Shown: positions 19,794 to 26,838 of the stretch, in pieces
How the letters are laid out: the number at the start of each line of letters is the position of its first letter
Position numbering within the stretch: position 1 is the stretch's first letter
From: Shewanella algicola
GTDB lineage: Bacteria; Pseudomonadota; Gammaproteobacteria; Enterobacterales; Shewanellaceae
Length of the DNA stretch: 64,000 bases
Assembly (NCBI RefSeq): GCF_014648035.1
Contig: NZ_BMQI01000019.1
Span: 21,889 to 85,888 of the forward strand
Reading direction: 5' to 3'
Translations under genes and position numbers: made by a program
Notes under the pieces: model-generated
What the model was told of the DNA's origin: nothing
Databases searched by the model: none
What the model saw: the letters and a program-made list of their open reading frames with translations, nothing else

Positions 19794-19823
19794 AAAAATG
19801 CCGAGAATTATCTCGGCATTTTT
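19794..19823. terminator. Bidirectional terminator after the small membrane protein gene
   Basis: AAAAATGCCGAGA, ATTA loop, TCTCGGCATTTTT. Symmetric A and T flanks. Confidence 0.9.
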
Positions 19824-19851
19824 GATGATGCTTTAAACTGAATCTTAGTAA

Positions 19852-20160
19852 TACCAATTCCACTAATTATCTGGTCATTCAGCGGGAGTTCTGTGCCTTC
19901 TAGGCAAGTAATAGAATTGTAGGCATAGTTGCTCTCGGCAACTGCTCCTGCGTTGCTCTACCTCCTGCATCCATGCAGTCGTACGTCAAAATGCTATTAA
20001 GCAGCATAGAAGGCACAGAAACCCGCCTTGTAGGAGGCACTCAGACTGTCCATTTCTTTGTTGCATTGTCTTAGAAGGGAATAACCATTATTTCAACAAT
20101 GCGCCTCAAACTGAACAATCTGAGTGACTCTGATTGGTCACATAATTAATGGAAATGGTA
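19852..20160. mobile_element. MITE-like intergenic element with nested inverted repeats
   Basis: The ends TACCAATTCCACTAATTA (19852-19869) and TAATTAATGGAAATGGTA (20143-20160) are inverse repeats with 16 of 18 positions matching. TAA flanks both ends directly, a possible 3-bp target duplication. Inside, a second inverse repeat of about 33 bases (19882-19914 with 19994-20026, core CTGTGCCTTCTA) can fold the centre into a long hairpin. No transposase or open frame is inside. It ends six bases from the pheA stop. The pattern fits a non-autonomous MITE of the sort scattered in Shewanella and relatives, the family name being unknown to me. Confidence 0.6.
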
Positions 20161-20166
20161 TAAATA

Positions 20167-22110
20167 CTATTCCTGATATAGGCTATGAATAAGGTCTGCT
20201 TGAGATACACCATCTTGTTTTAATAATATAATGCCATCCGCATTAAGTTGCTTCACTGCATTTGCATGGGTTGTTAAGCGTGCAGGATCAATGCTAAAGC
20301 TGGTATTAACAATCACAGGTAAGTGGCTGCGAGATTTAACTTCAACTAAACCTGCTAAGTCTAAGCTGAGCTGCTCAGGATGAGTAAAACTTCGTACTCC
20401 TGACTCACATAAGCCTAGTTGTTGATTGCCGTGGCTAAGGACCGTGTCAGCGGCCTGTAACCAATCATCAATACTGGCCATGGTATTCCGCTCGAGTAAT
20501 ACCGGTAAGTTAACCGAGCCGATGAGTGCTAATAAGTCTGAGTTATACATTTGCTTGCCCGCTAAAATTAACATATCAGCGATAGGGCTAGCTAAAGCAA
20601 AGTCTTGTTCTTGATCTATTTGCATCACACACAGCAAACCTGCTTGTTCAATAACTTGTGCATGTGATTTTAATTGTTGCTCGTTAAGTTGATTTTTTAA
20701 ATCATTTAGCACAATGGCCTGAAATCCAGACTCTTTGATATGCTTTGCTTGGGTGGCTAACTCTGTATTATCAATCGGTAAGTTAATTTGCTGAAGCGCG
20801 CCAAATTGACCAGCACCAATATGCAAATTTTGACACACTAATTGGGTGTCTTGTGACTTGTAATCACGCGAATGCTTGTCCTGGTTATTTGATGAGACTT
20901 TTGCTGCGATATGTTTTGAACTGTCTGGTTCAATTAATAATTGAGCTTGAGACAATTGAGTTGGTTTGACTGTCTCACAAGGGTAGCAACCTAGGACTTT
21001 AATAAATCTCGTTAATCGCTCTAACTCTTTAATCGCTTGCTGCACTTGCGTTGTGGCTAAGTTGCCGTCGATGTCGATGTAAAACATCTCTTCCCATGGC
21101 GTACCAGGAATGGGGCGCGACTCAAGCTTACTCATGTTTAAGTTATGTGCTTTTAGCACTAATAGCGCTTCAACCAAAGCGCCTGGTTTTTGGCCGGTAG
21201 CCATAATTAATGTGGTTTTTGCGGGCAGTTGTGATGGTACCGCCGAGGCTTTTCGTGCGACCACAATAAAGCGACTTTGATTAATTTTTTGGTTAGCTAA
21301 GCCTTTTTCGATAGCCACTAGCTGATACAACGAACCGCCTTCTGCGCTACCAATTGCGGCTACAGAGTCATTATCCGATTCGATAACCTTAGTCATCGCT
21401 TCTGCACTACTTGAGCAATACTCGAGTTTGATGTGAGGGTATTGGCTTAAATAACGGCTGCATTGGCTAATAGGTTGCGGGTGAGCGTAAATTGTTTTGA
21501 TATCATTGATTTTGCTATCGGGCTTTGTCAGTAAACAGTGCCCGACTTCAATGGTCGTTTCACCCACAATGGATAAGGTCGTGTGTTGCAGTACGTCATA
21601 CACTTCATTGATTGACCCAGAAGAGGTATTTTCAATCGGTAAAAAACCATAGTCAGCATGACCTGATTCAACTGCATTGACAATGTCATCAAAACTTTGG
21701 CAACCAAAGTCGATCATGGCAACCTGGCGACGAGAGCAGTAGCGAGTCGCGGCTAAATATGAATATGAACCACGAGCACCTAAATACGCCACCGTATATT
21801 GTTGTTTTTGCGTATCAGGATTAGCACGCCCATGTAAGTAGGTTTGTTGAAACAGTACTGAGTCTTCAATAATGCTTTGGTAAAGCGAAATAACAAAGTG
21901 TGCATCAAGTCCCTGTTCACGTCCTTGTTGTACTAAGCGCTCGAGGAGTTCTTTTTCTCTTTGGGTATCACGTATCGGTCTAACATCAACTTCTTTACTG
22001 CGGGCGACATTTAAGCTCAATTGACGGCGTTTAGATAACAGTTCTAATAATGATTTATCGAGTGCTGTGATCTGCTCACGAGTTTGACTTAACTCTGGTG
22101 GTTTTTGCAT
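20167..22110 (-). CDS. pheA: Chorismate mutase / prephenate dehydratase with C-terminal DAHP-synthase-like domain
   Basis: P-protein of phenylalanine synthesis. Start is ATG 22110, with GAGG five bases before it, giving 647 residues. Domains: AroQ chorismate mutase (1-90), prephenate dehydratase (about 105-285, with ENTSSGSINEVYD near 160-172), ACT regulatory domain with GALVEALLVLK (310-320) and ESRPIPGTPWEEM (330-342), a polar linker (about 383-425), then about 215 extra residues. The extension resembles type I-beta DAHP synthase (ADMLILAGKQM 511-521, PVLLERN 536-542, LCESGVRSF 567-575), but GPC, KPRTS and the late metal His are absent. The dehydratase TRF motif reads SRF (S279). Confidence 0.95.
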   Translation of the reverse strand: MQKPPELSQTREQITALDKSLLELLSKRRQLSLNVARSKEVDVRPIRDTQREKELLERLVQQGREQGLDAHFVISLYQSIIEDSVLFQQTYLHGRANPDTQKQQYTVAYLGARGSYSYLAATRYCSRRQVAMIDFGCQSFDDIVNAVESGHADYGFLPIENTSSGSINEVYDVLQHTTLSIVGETTIEVGHCLLTKPDSKINDIKTIYAHPQPISQCSRYLSQYPHIKLEYCSSSAEAMTKVIESDNDSVAAIGSAEGGSLYQLVAIEKGLANQKINQSRFIVVARKASAVPSQLPAKTTLIMATGQKPGALVEALLVLKAHNLNMSKLESRPIPGTPWEEMFYIDIDGNLATTQVQQAIKELERLTRFIKVLGCYPCETVKPTQLSQAQLLIEPDSSKHIAAKVSSNNQDKHSRDYKSQDTQLVCQNLHIGAGQFGALQQINLPIDNTELATQAKHIKESGFQAIVLNDLKNQLNEQQLKSHAQVIEQAGLLCVMQIDQEQDFALASPIADMLILAGKQMYNSDLLALIGSVNLPVLLERNTMASIDDWLQAADTVLSHGNQQLGLCESGVRSFTHPEQLSLDLAGLVEVKSRSHLPVIVNTSFSIDPARLTTHANAVKQLNADGIILLKQDGVSQADLIHSLYQE

Positions 22111-22170
22111 ATTGACCTCAATGTAACGCAACAGTCTGACGTATGGTGAATACAACAGTATTTATAAGAC

Positions 22171-22197
22171 AAAAAAGCCTCCCAAGTGGGAGGCTTT
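22171..22197 (-). terminator. Attenuator terminator of the pheA leader
   Basis: On the minus strand: GCCTCCC (22194-22188), ACTT loop, GGGAGGC (22183-22177), then six T (22176-22171). GGAGGC within the leader-peptide coding region can pair with GCCTCC as antiterminator, giving the mutually exclusive folds of a phenylalanine attenuator. It lies 60 bases before the pheA start. Confidence 0.9.
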
Positions 22198-22216
22198 AGA
22201 ATTTTCATTTTCGTTT

Positions 22217-22291
22217 TTACACAGAAAATCCGCCTCCGAGAGTGGGCTGAATAAAAAAGAAAATAAAAAAGCGGAATATTTTTGTGTTCAT
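22217..22291 (-). CDS. pheL: Phenylalanine operon leader peptide
   Basis: 24 codons from ATG 22291 to TAA 22217. Residues 6-13 read FRFFIFFF, and Phe makes up seven of the 24 residues, as in E. coli PheL although the sequences otherwise differ. An in-frame TAG lies nine bases upstream, so no longer start is possible. Ribosome stalling at the Phe codons when charged tRNA-Phe is scarce would favour the antiterminator and pheA expression. No clear Shine-Dalgarno is present, and the best promoter would start transcription almost at the ATG. Confidence 0.88.
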   Translation of the reverse strand: MNTKIFRFFIFFFIQPTLGGGFSV

Positions 22292-22297
22292 AGAGTA

Positions 22298-22326
22298 AAA
22301 CTAAAGCCACAGAGTTAACCTGTCAA
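22298..22326 (-). promoter_or_regulatory. Candidate promoter of pheL-pheA
   Basis: Minus strand: TTGACA (22326-22321), 17-base spacer, TAGTTT (22303-22298). The -35 is perfect, the -10 poor. Predicted transcription start is near 22291, the first base of pheL, which would make the leader message nearly leaderless. Confidence 0.45.
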
Positions 22327-22360
22327 TGTAATTCTACTCATCAAGGCTTAATTACAGACA

Positions 22361-22385
22361 AAAGAAAGCGCACCCGAAGGTGCGC
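22361..22385 (-). terminator. Terminator after raiA
   Basis: Minus strand: GCGCACC, TTCG tetraloop, GGTGCGC, then TTTCTTTT. Confidence 0.9.
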
Positions 22386-22404
22386 TGGTGAAAGATATTT
22401 AACT

Positions 22405-22758
22405 TCAAGCTGCGTTTTCCTCCTTATAGACATACTCAAACTCGCTTTCCGTGTCATTGGGTAATGAAACGTGGCGTTGAGCCTGGGGTTTGTGAGTCAG
22501 GCGGTTTAGCTGTTTTTCCAGCTTTTGTCCCATTGCAGTAATCGCTGCGTATAGGTTTTCACTTTTCGCCTGGGCAAATAAATCTCCACTAGGTAATCCA
22601 ACTGAAGCCTCAATTTTAAACAGTTGCTTTTCTTGGGTAATAATAACGTGCGGATTAATTAACTGAATATCATGTCGAGATAATTTTTCTAATCTTCCTT
22701 CAATACGTTCGCGGATGAGGGCAGTGACTTCAAGTTGTTTGCTAGTGATTTTCAGCAT
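22405..22758 (-). CDS. raiA: Ribosome-associated inhibitor RaiA (HPF family)
   Basis: Small ribosome-binding stress protein that blocks the A and P sites in stationary phase or cold. 117 residues with the family fold: N-terminal MLKITSKQLEVTALIRERIEGRLEKL and LINPHVII, a basic patch KLEKQLNRLTHK, and an acidic tail as in E. coli RaiA. Its position before pheL-pheA is the same as in E. coli. A class II CRP-type promoter precedes it. AAGG SD upstream of ATG 22758. Confidence 0.92.
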   Translation of the reverse strand: MLKITSKQLEVTALIRERIEGRLEKLSRHDIQLINPHVIITQEKQLFKIEASVGLPSGDLFAQAKSENLYAAITAMGQKLEKQLNRLTHKPQAQRHVSLPNDTESEFEYVYKEENAA

Positions 22759-22790
22759 ATTTAGAACCTTCTTGTTGTTTGCTTAACTTC

Positions 22791-22832
22791 AGATTACCAA
22801 GGTTAGCTATAAAAATTGTGATCTAAATCACA
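22791..22832 (-). promoter_or_regulatory. CRP site and -10 element of raiA
   Basis: TGTGATCTAAATCACA at 22817-22832 is a full CRP palindrome (TGTGA-N6-TCACA) with A/T-rich flanks. Minus-strand TAATCT at 22796-22791 can serve as -10, placing the start near 22784, about 41 bases from the centre of the CRP site: class II geometry. The rest of the 446-base gap to 23204 holds no supported gene. Confidence 0.7.
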
Positions 22833-23204
22833 TTTTTGCTGGCATTTATTACTGACCGTCGCTTATTTGATCGCTTAGACATTTTTAACCGAAAAGTGTC
22901 AAAATGTGCTTGTATTACGCTGCAGAACAGATCATATTTGAATGAATAAGTTGATTCTAAATTATCTGTTTTGTGTGTTTATTGTCCTATTGATAACACT
23001 AGGTAAGTTATCAACATCTACGTTGTTGCTGTGTTTCTTCTCTCTCCTCTTGTCGTTTCTCTCTTGTTAATCATATTTTTTCATCATTACGTGAATTGCG
23101 ATTAGGCAATGCTTAACACTGCTTTAGTCTTTTTTGCTAAAAGCGTAAAATCTCGTCGACATTTGGTATCATCTCCGTACGTAGATGGATATAGGCAGTT
23201 ATAA

Positions 23205-23870
23205 ATGAGTATAGAACAGCACAAAATAAAGGTATGGGATTTTCCAACCCGTTTATTTCATTGGTCCATGGTTGGCTTATTAGGTGGCTTGTGGTGGACC
23301 GCTGACATTGGTGAGATGCAATGGCACCAAATATTGGCTTACGTGTTAATGACACTCATTTTGTTTAGATTGATTTGGGGTGTTATTGGGAGTGAAACGT
23401 CTCAGTTTAGTCAGTTCTTTGTTGGGCCTAAAAAAGTCATCAATTATGCGCTAACTAACCCAAAGCCAACCTCATTAGGACATAACCCTTTAGGTGGTTA
23501 TATGGTGTTTGCGTTGCTTGGTTTATTAGTGTTGCAATTAACGACCGGTTTATTTGCAACCGATGAGATTTTTACTGAAGGGCCATTAATTCACCTAGTG
23601 TCGTCTGACACCGCAAGTTGGCTAACCTGGTTACATAAAACCAATTTCAATGTGATTTTAGGATTAGTTGTACTACACGTTGCTGCAGTGATTTTGCATG
23701 TGGTTAAAGGCGACAATATTTTAAAAGCGATGTTTAGTGGCTATAAGTACGTGAGTGGCCAAGTGGCAGCCCCTGTTTTACGTTCGCCTTGGCTAGCCTT
23801 GGTGATAGTGATGCTATTGTTTGCTGGTATTTGGTGGCTATGGTTAGAGCCCGTGGTGAGTTTTTTATAG
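23205..23870 (+). CDS. Cytochrome b561-type di-haem membrane protein
   Basis: 221 residues with about five hydrophobic segments. Four candidate haem-ligand histidines are visible: H19 (RLFHW), H41 (WHQIL), H158 and H165 (VLHVAAVILHVVKGD), the pattern of the bacterial b561/Ni-Fe hydrogenase b-subunit family. The family passes electrons between quinones and periplasmic c-type cytochromes. It converges on a cytochrome c' gene, which could be its redox partner (inference). Confidence 0.85.
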   Translation: MSIEQHKIKVWDFPTRLFHWSMVGLLGGLWWTADIGEMQWHQILAYVLMTLILFRLIWGVIGSETSQFSQFFVGPKKVINYALTNPKPTSLGHNPLGGYMVFALLGLLVLQLTTGLFATDEIFTEGPLIHLVSSDTASWLTWLHKTNFNVILGLVVLHVAAVILHVVKGDNILKAMFSGYKYVSGQVAAPVLRSPWLALVIVMLLFAGIWWLWLEPVVSFL

Positions 23871-23900
23871 AATAACACGTAGACTGTAGACTTTGGCTAT

Positions 23901-23935
23901 AAAAATAAAGCCCATCGAAATGGGCTTTATTTTTT
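23901..23935. terminator. Bidirectional terminator between cytochrome genes
   Basis: AAAAATAAAGCCCAT, CGAA loop, ATGGGCTTTATTTTT. A/T symmetric. Confidence 0.92.
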
Positions 23936-23953
23936 AGATTAATTTATCGCGTA

Positions 23954-24403
23954 TTAATCTTTTTTGTAAACGTCATGACAACCTTTACAGCTTTTACCTG
24001 TGTTGGCAAAAGCTTGTTTGATTTGGTTTTTGTCACTTGATTTAGCTGCAACGGCTAATGCTGCGGCATTATCTTGAAATGCTGTCATTTTGCTATCAAA
24101 ATCTGCTTTATCTTGCCAAATTTTAGCTAATGCTTCGGTGTCGCCTGTATCAGTACCATCAATAAAACCTTCATGAGGTATTTTAGATAGTGCTGCAACG
24201 TTATCAGCACGTGAGCTAAATACGCTTGCATCAAATGGCTTTTTACCTTTGAGCATGGCACCCATATCACCAAAGTTATATGCAATTAACCCAAACGCAG
24301 ATTGACGATATTCAATCGCATCAGCTGGCTTTTCAAAATTGTTAGCAAACGCAGCCGGAATAAGTATTGCGGTAGCCGCAACGGTCAATAGTAACTTTTT
24401 CAT
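23954..24403 (-). CDS. Cytochrome c' (periplasmic)
   Basis: 149 residues from ATG 24403 (AAGGA six bases upstream). Signal peptide 1-20 ending AAFA. The haem-binding motif CKGCH is at residues 139-143, next to the C-terminus, as in four-helix cytochrome c' proteins. These bind haem with a vacant or weak sixth position and have been tied to NO or oxygen handling; the specific role here is unknown. Its partner in the neighbourhood is the converging cytochrome b561 gene. Confidence 0.9.
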   Translation of the reverse strand: MKKLLLTVAATAILIPAAFANNFEKPADAIEYRQSAFGLIAYNFGDMGAMLKGKKPFDASVFSSRADNVAALSKIPHEGFIDGTDTGDTEALAKIWQDKADFDSKMTAFQDNAAALAVAAKSSDKNQIKQAFANTGKSCKGCHDVYKKD

Positions 24404-24556
24404 TGTAATCCTTCTTTTTGTCAGTAGTGGCACTGGTTCCATAAGCACGACGTACATCTCGTTTTATGAGTATACGTGCAATCAATCACATTCATTCTAC
24501 ACAATTTTATTAAGACATTGCGATATGTTTTATCGATGTTTATCACGCGAGTCTTT

Positions 24557-24586
24557 TTGCAAAGTGCCAAGGTAAGTTGATACACT
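24557..24586 (+). promoter_or_regulatory. Candidate promoter of trpR
   Basis: TTGCAA (24557-24562), 18-base spacer, TACACT (24581-24586). GTACT follows at the expected start site, recalling a Trp operator half-site, but no matching second half is present. Confidence 0.4.
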
Positions 24587-24624
24587 TGTACTGTTTCGGC
24601 ATTACTACAAAGAGAATAAAAATT

Positions 24625-24903
24625 ATGCGTGCCAACTGGAATTTAGTCGTAGATAAAATACTCACTCATAATAATGAGGATGATTTGTCAGTGTTGTTTC
24701 AATTATTACTGACAGAAGAAGAAAGAAGTGCAGTATCGGGACGTTTGCAGGTGTTTCAAACGTTATTGGCAGGTGAGTTGAGTCAGAGACAGATAGCTGC
24801 AGAGCACCAAGTGAGTATCGCGACGATTACTCGATGCTCTAACTATTTAAAAAATATGCCCGCCAGCCAAAGAGCAAGAGTCCGCAAGTTAATTTTGGAC
24901 TAG
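24625..24903 (+). CDS. trpR: Trp operon repressor TrpR
   Basis: 92 residues from ATG 24625, with AGAGA nine bases upstream. Helical TrpR fold: LLTEEERSAVSGRLQVFQTLLAGELSQRQIAAEHQVSIATITRCSN aligns along E. coli TrpR (LLTPDERE..., GEMSQRELKNEL..., IATITRGSN), including the Arg and Thr residues that hold L-tryptophan. A Cys replaces the usual Gly in the recognition turn ITRCSN. Would repress trp, aroH-type and its own genes. Confidence 0.93.
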   Translation: MRANWNLVVDKILTHNNEDDLSVLFQLLLTEEERSAVSGRLQVFQTLLAGELSQRQIAAEHQVSIATITRCSNYLKNMPASQRARVRKLILD

Positions 24904-24931
24904 TGCCTCAGCAAGTGATAGCGATATAGCT

Positions 24932-25309
24932 TTATTGGCGGATACCTTTTGGGTATTTATGGTGTCGGTAACTTGATCGACGTAAAAATAAATAACCACC
25001 ATAAGTGATTAAGCACAATGCAAACAAAGTGCTAGAGTCCCTTGGGTAAAATCGATATAAGCTAAACGCCGTTAATACATACAAGAAAGGCATTAGCCCG
25101 TAGAGCATATCTGGCATACCACCTGATTTACGCTTTCTCTTAGGGTCTGTGCGGCGATTTTTAGAACGTAAGTTATAAATATGAGCACCGTACAAATACA
25201 CCACAATCGATGCGATAAGCGCATAGCTAGGTTCCAGTAAAAAAATACTGACAGAGCCAACAAGCATGTAGCTAAAAGGTAACAACTCGTATACTGGTTT
25301 AATTAACAT
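24932..25309 (-). CDS. Small integral membrane protein, function unknown
   Basis: 125 residues from ATG 25309, with GGAG five bases before. Four hydrophobic segments in two pairs, separated by a strongly basic loop at about 47-63 (RSKNRRTDPKRKRKSGG), and a basic tail RRSSYRHHKYPKG. The positive-inside rule places loop and tail in the cytoplasm. I do not recognise a family. Convergent with trpR. Confidence 0.75.
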   Translation of the reverse strand: MLIKPVYELLPFSYMLVGSVSIFLLEPSYALIASIVVYLYGAHIYNLRSKNRRTDPKRKRKSGGMPDMLYGLMPFLYVLTAFSLYRFYPRDSSTLFALCLITYGGYLFLRRSSYRHHKYPKGIRQ

Positions 25310-25441
25310 AAGCACTCCGTCGCTATGCATTAATTTTTATATGAAAAGCTAATTAGTTAGGATTCTCGCTACACCGTGGTCCTTTACAGTAACGACAATA
25401 AGTCTGACTAGTTAGTGTGATTTACCTCTCAATTATAACGC

Positions 25442-25479
25442 AAAAAAAAAGGCATTGCCTAGAACTTAGACAACGCCTT
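25442..25479 (-). terminator. Terminator after slyD
   Basis: Imperfect inverse repeat GGCGTTGTCTA / TAGGCAATGCC followed on the minus strand by nine T. Confidence 0.85.
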
Positions 25480-25542
25480 CAATTATTTTAATGCTTTTTA
25501 CTGATTGATGAGTGCAAAAAGCATTATTAAGTCTATGTGTTT

Positions 25543-26109
25543 TTAGTGACAGCCACAGCCGCCGTTACCATCACATCCTGGTTTTTCTGAACCGCAAGAA
25601 CCGTGTTCATGGTCGTGATCATGTCCGTGGCTACCACAACCGCCTTCTGCATGAATATGACCGTGTGCAAGCTCTTCTGCAGTTGCTTCACGTACTGCAA
25701 TCACTTCAACGCTAAAGTTTAATGATTGACCCGCTAGCGGATGATTTCCATCAACAACAATCACGTCATCTTTAACTTCAGTCACTTGAACTGGGCGCTG
25801 GCCAAGCTCAGTTTCAGCAATAAAACGCATACCTGGAATAATGTCTTCGATGTCACCAAAAGCACTCACTGGCACTTCTTGTTTTAAACCTGGGTGGTAT
25901 TCACCATAGCCTTGAGCGGCAGGGATGTTAGCATCGACTTTTTCGCCTGCTGTTTTACCTTCTAAAACTGATTCGAGACCAGGAATTAAATTTTCGGTTC
26001 CGTGTAGATAAACCATTGGTTCACCTTCAAATGAACTTTCAATTAATTCGCCTTGCTCATCAGACAAGCGGTAATGAATGGTAACCGCTGCATGTTTTGA
26101 AATTTTCAT
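25543..26109 (-). CDS. slyD: FKBP-type peptidyl-prolyl isomerase SlyD
   Basis: Folding helper and nickel/metal chaperone. 188 residues from ATG 26109 (GGAGG just upstream). FKBP core with inserted chaperone flap (HYRLSDEQGELIESSFEGE, LIPGLESVLEGKTAGEKV, HPLAGQSLNFSVEVI). The C-terminal 40 residues are His/Cys/Gly-rich (GSHGHDHDHEHG; GNGGCGCH at the end), a metal-binding tail longer on cysteines than E. coli's. Confidence 0.96.
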   Translation of the reverse strand: MKISKHAAVTIHYRLSDEQGELIESSFEGEPMVYLHGTENLIPGLESVLEGKTAGEKVDANIPAAQGYGEYHPGLKQEVPVSAFGDIEDIIPGMRFIAETELGQRPVQVTEVKDDVIVVDGNHPLAGQSLNFSVEVIAVREATAEELAHGHIHAEGGCGSHGHDHDHEHGSCGSEKPGCDGNGGCGCH

Positions 26110-26220
26110 ATCGCCTCCAATTGGTGTTGAGCGCATCATACCGTATTTTATGAGTTGGCTGCGATGACAAACATCAGTTTTTGCTTATTCAATCACAGCT
26201 TTTTTATTTCTGTTTGCGGT

Positions 26221-26240
26221 TTAACCCTTTATAGGGTTAA
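26221..26240. other. Perfect 20-bp palindrome between slyD and the thr operon
   Basis: TTAACCCTTTATAGGGTTAA: perfect 8-bp arms, 4-base centre, no T-tract. Lies about 110 bases upstream of slyD and 410 before thrL. Looks like a protein-binding operator rather than a terminator. The rest of the 26110-26649 gap holds no gene I can support. Confidence 0.45.
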
Positions 26241-26540
26241 TGCTGAAAATAAATCACGTTTATTAAGGCGTTGACCAAACTTGAGGTAAACACTGGCAAA
26301 TCAATGTATGCCACAGTGAACACGTGATGAACTATAAGCCTAAGAATGATTGGCCTTAAAGGTTAAGGTGTTGTATTTTATTGGTTTTGTTGCTACTTCT
26401 AGGTGGTTTTGATGATGAGGATGGTTGTTGTTATCATCGATTTTGCTTGTTTTGTCCGTAATTTAAAACGCCTTATATTTATAAAAGGTATAAATCAACT
26501 GAAAAATAAAAATAACTTTAAAATAAACTGTAAGCAGGGG

Positions 26541-26570
26541 TTGACAAGGTTGGGCAAAAAAAGCAATTCT
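26541..26570 (+). promoter_or_regulatory. Candidate thr operon promoter
   Basis: Perfect -35 TTGACA at 26541-26546; the region 17-18 bases on (CAATTCT) is a poor -10. Would start transcription about 70-75 bases before thrL. Confidence 0.4.
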
Positions 26571-26649
26571 GTTAGCCAATGTGTATCAGCAAATTCGGTT
26601 GCTGGATTAAAACAGTAAAGCTACAAGAATTGATTAAGAGATTAACTAG

Positions 26650-26721
26650 ATGCTTACCCTTACGCTCGTTGTAATTACCACCATTACAACCACCACTATT
26701 ACCAGAGTGGGGGCGGGCTGA
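26650..26721 (+). CDS. thrL: Threonine operon leader peptide
   Basis: 23 codons, ATG 26650 to TGA 26719-26721. Residues 9-18 read ITTITTTTIT, so Thr and Ile codons fill the core, as in E. coli ThrL, and it ends GAG just like the E. coli peptide. Stalling at Thr or Ile codons when charged tRNAs are scarce would block the terminator downstream. The end of the gene (GGGCGGGCTGA) can pair with the first terminator arm. Confidence 0.95.
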   Translation: MLTLTLVVITTITTTTITRVGAG

Positions 26722-26747
26722 TTACACCCTAAAAGATTTGTACTACA

Positions 26748-26784
26748 AGCCCGCTTCCCACAACAGAAGCGGGCTTTTTTATTT
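26748..26784 (+). terminator. Attenuator terminator of the thr operon
   Basis: AGCCCGCTTC (26748-26757), 8-base loop, GAAGCGGGCT (26766-26775), then TTTTTT-rich tail. Ends 60 bases before thrA. Confidence 0.95.
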
Positions 26785-26838
26785 CTAATTCAACGATTTT
26801 AATTTTATATGTCATCACGTGGTGACAGGGAGATGTAG

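Noticed and set aside
22089..22310. 73-codon frame through the pheA leader
   Set aside because: It is another frame of the attenuator region; the Phe-rich 24-codon frame explains the region better.
24586..24610. Trp operator at the trpR start
   Set aside because: One GTACT half-site is visible, but the partner half does not match the operator symmetry.
26403..26618. 71-codon plus-strand frame before thrL
   Set aside because: Low-complexity Lys/Asn/Ile composition expected of AT-rich non-coding DNA, and it runs across the thr promoter.
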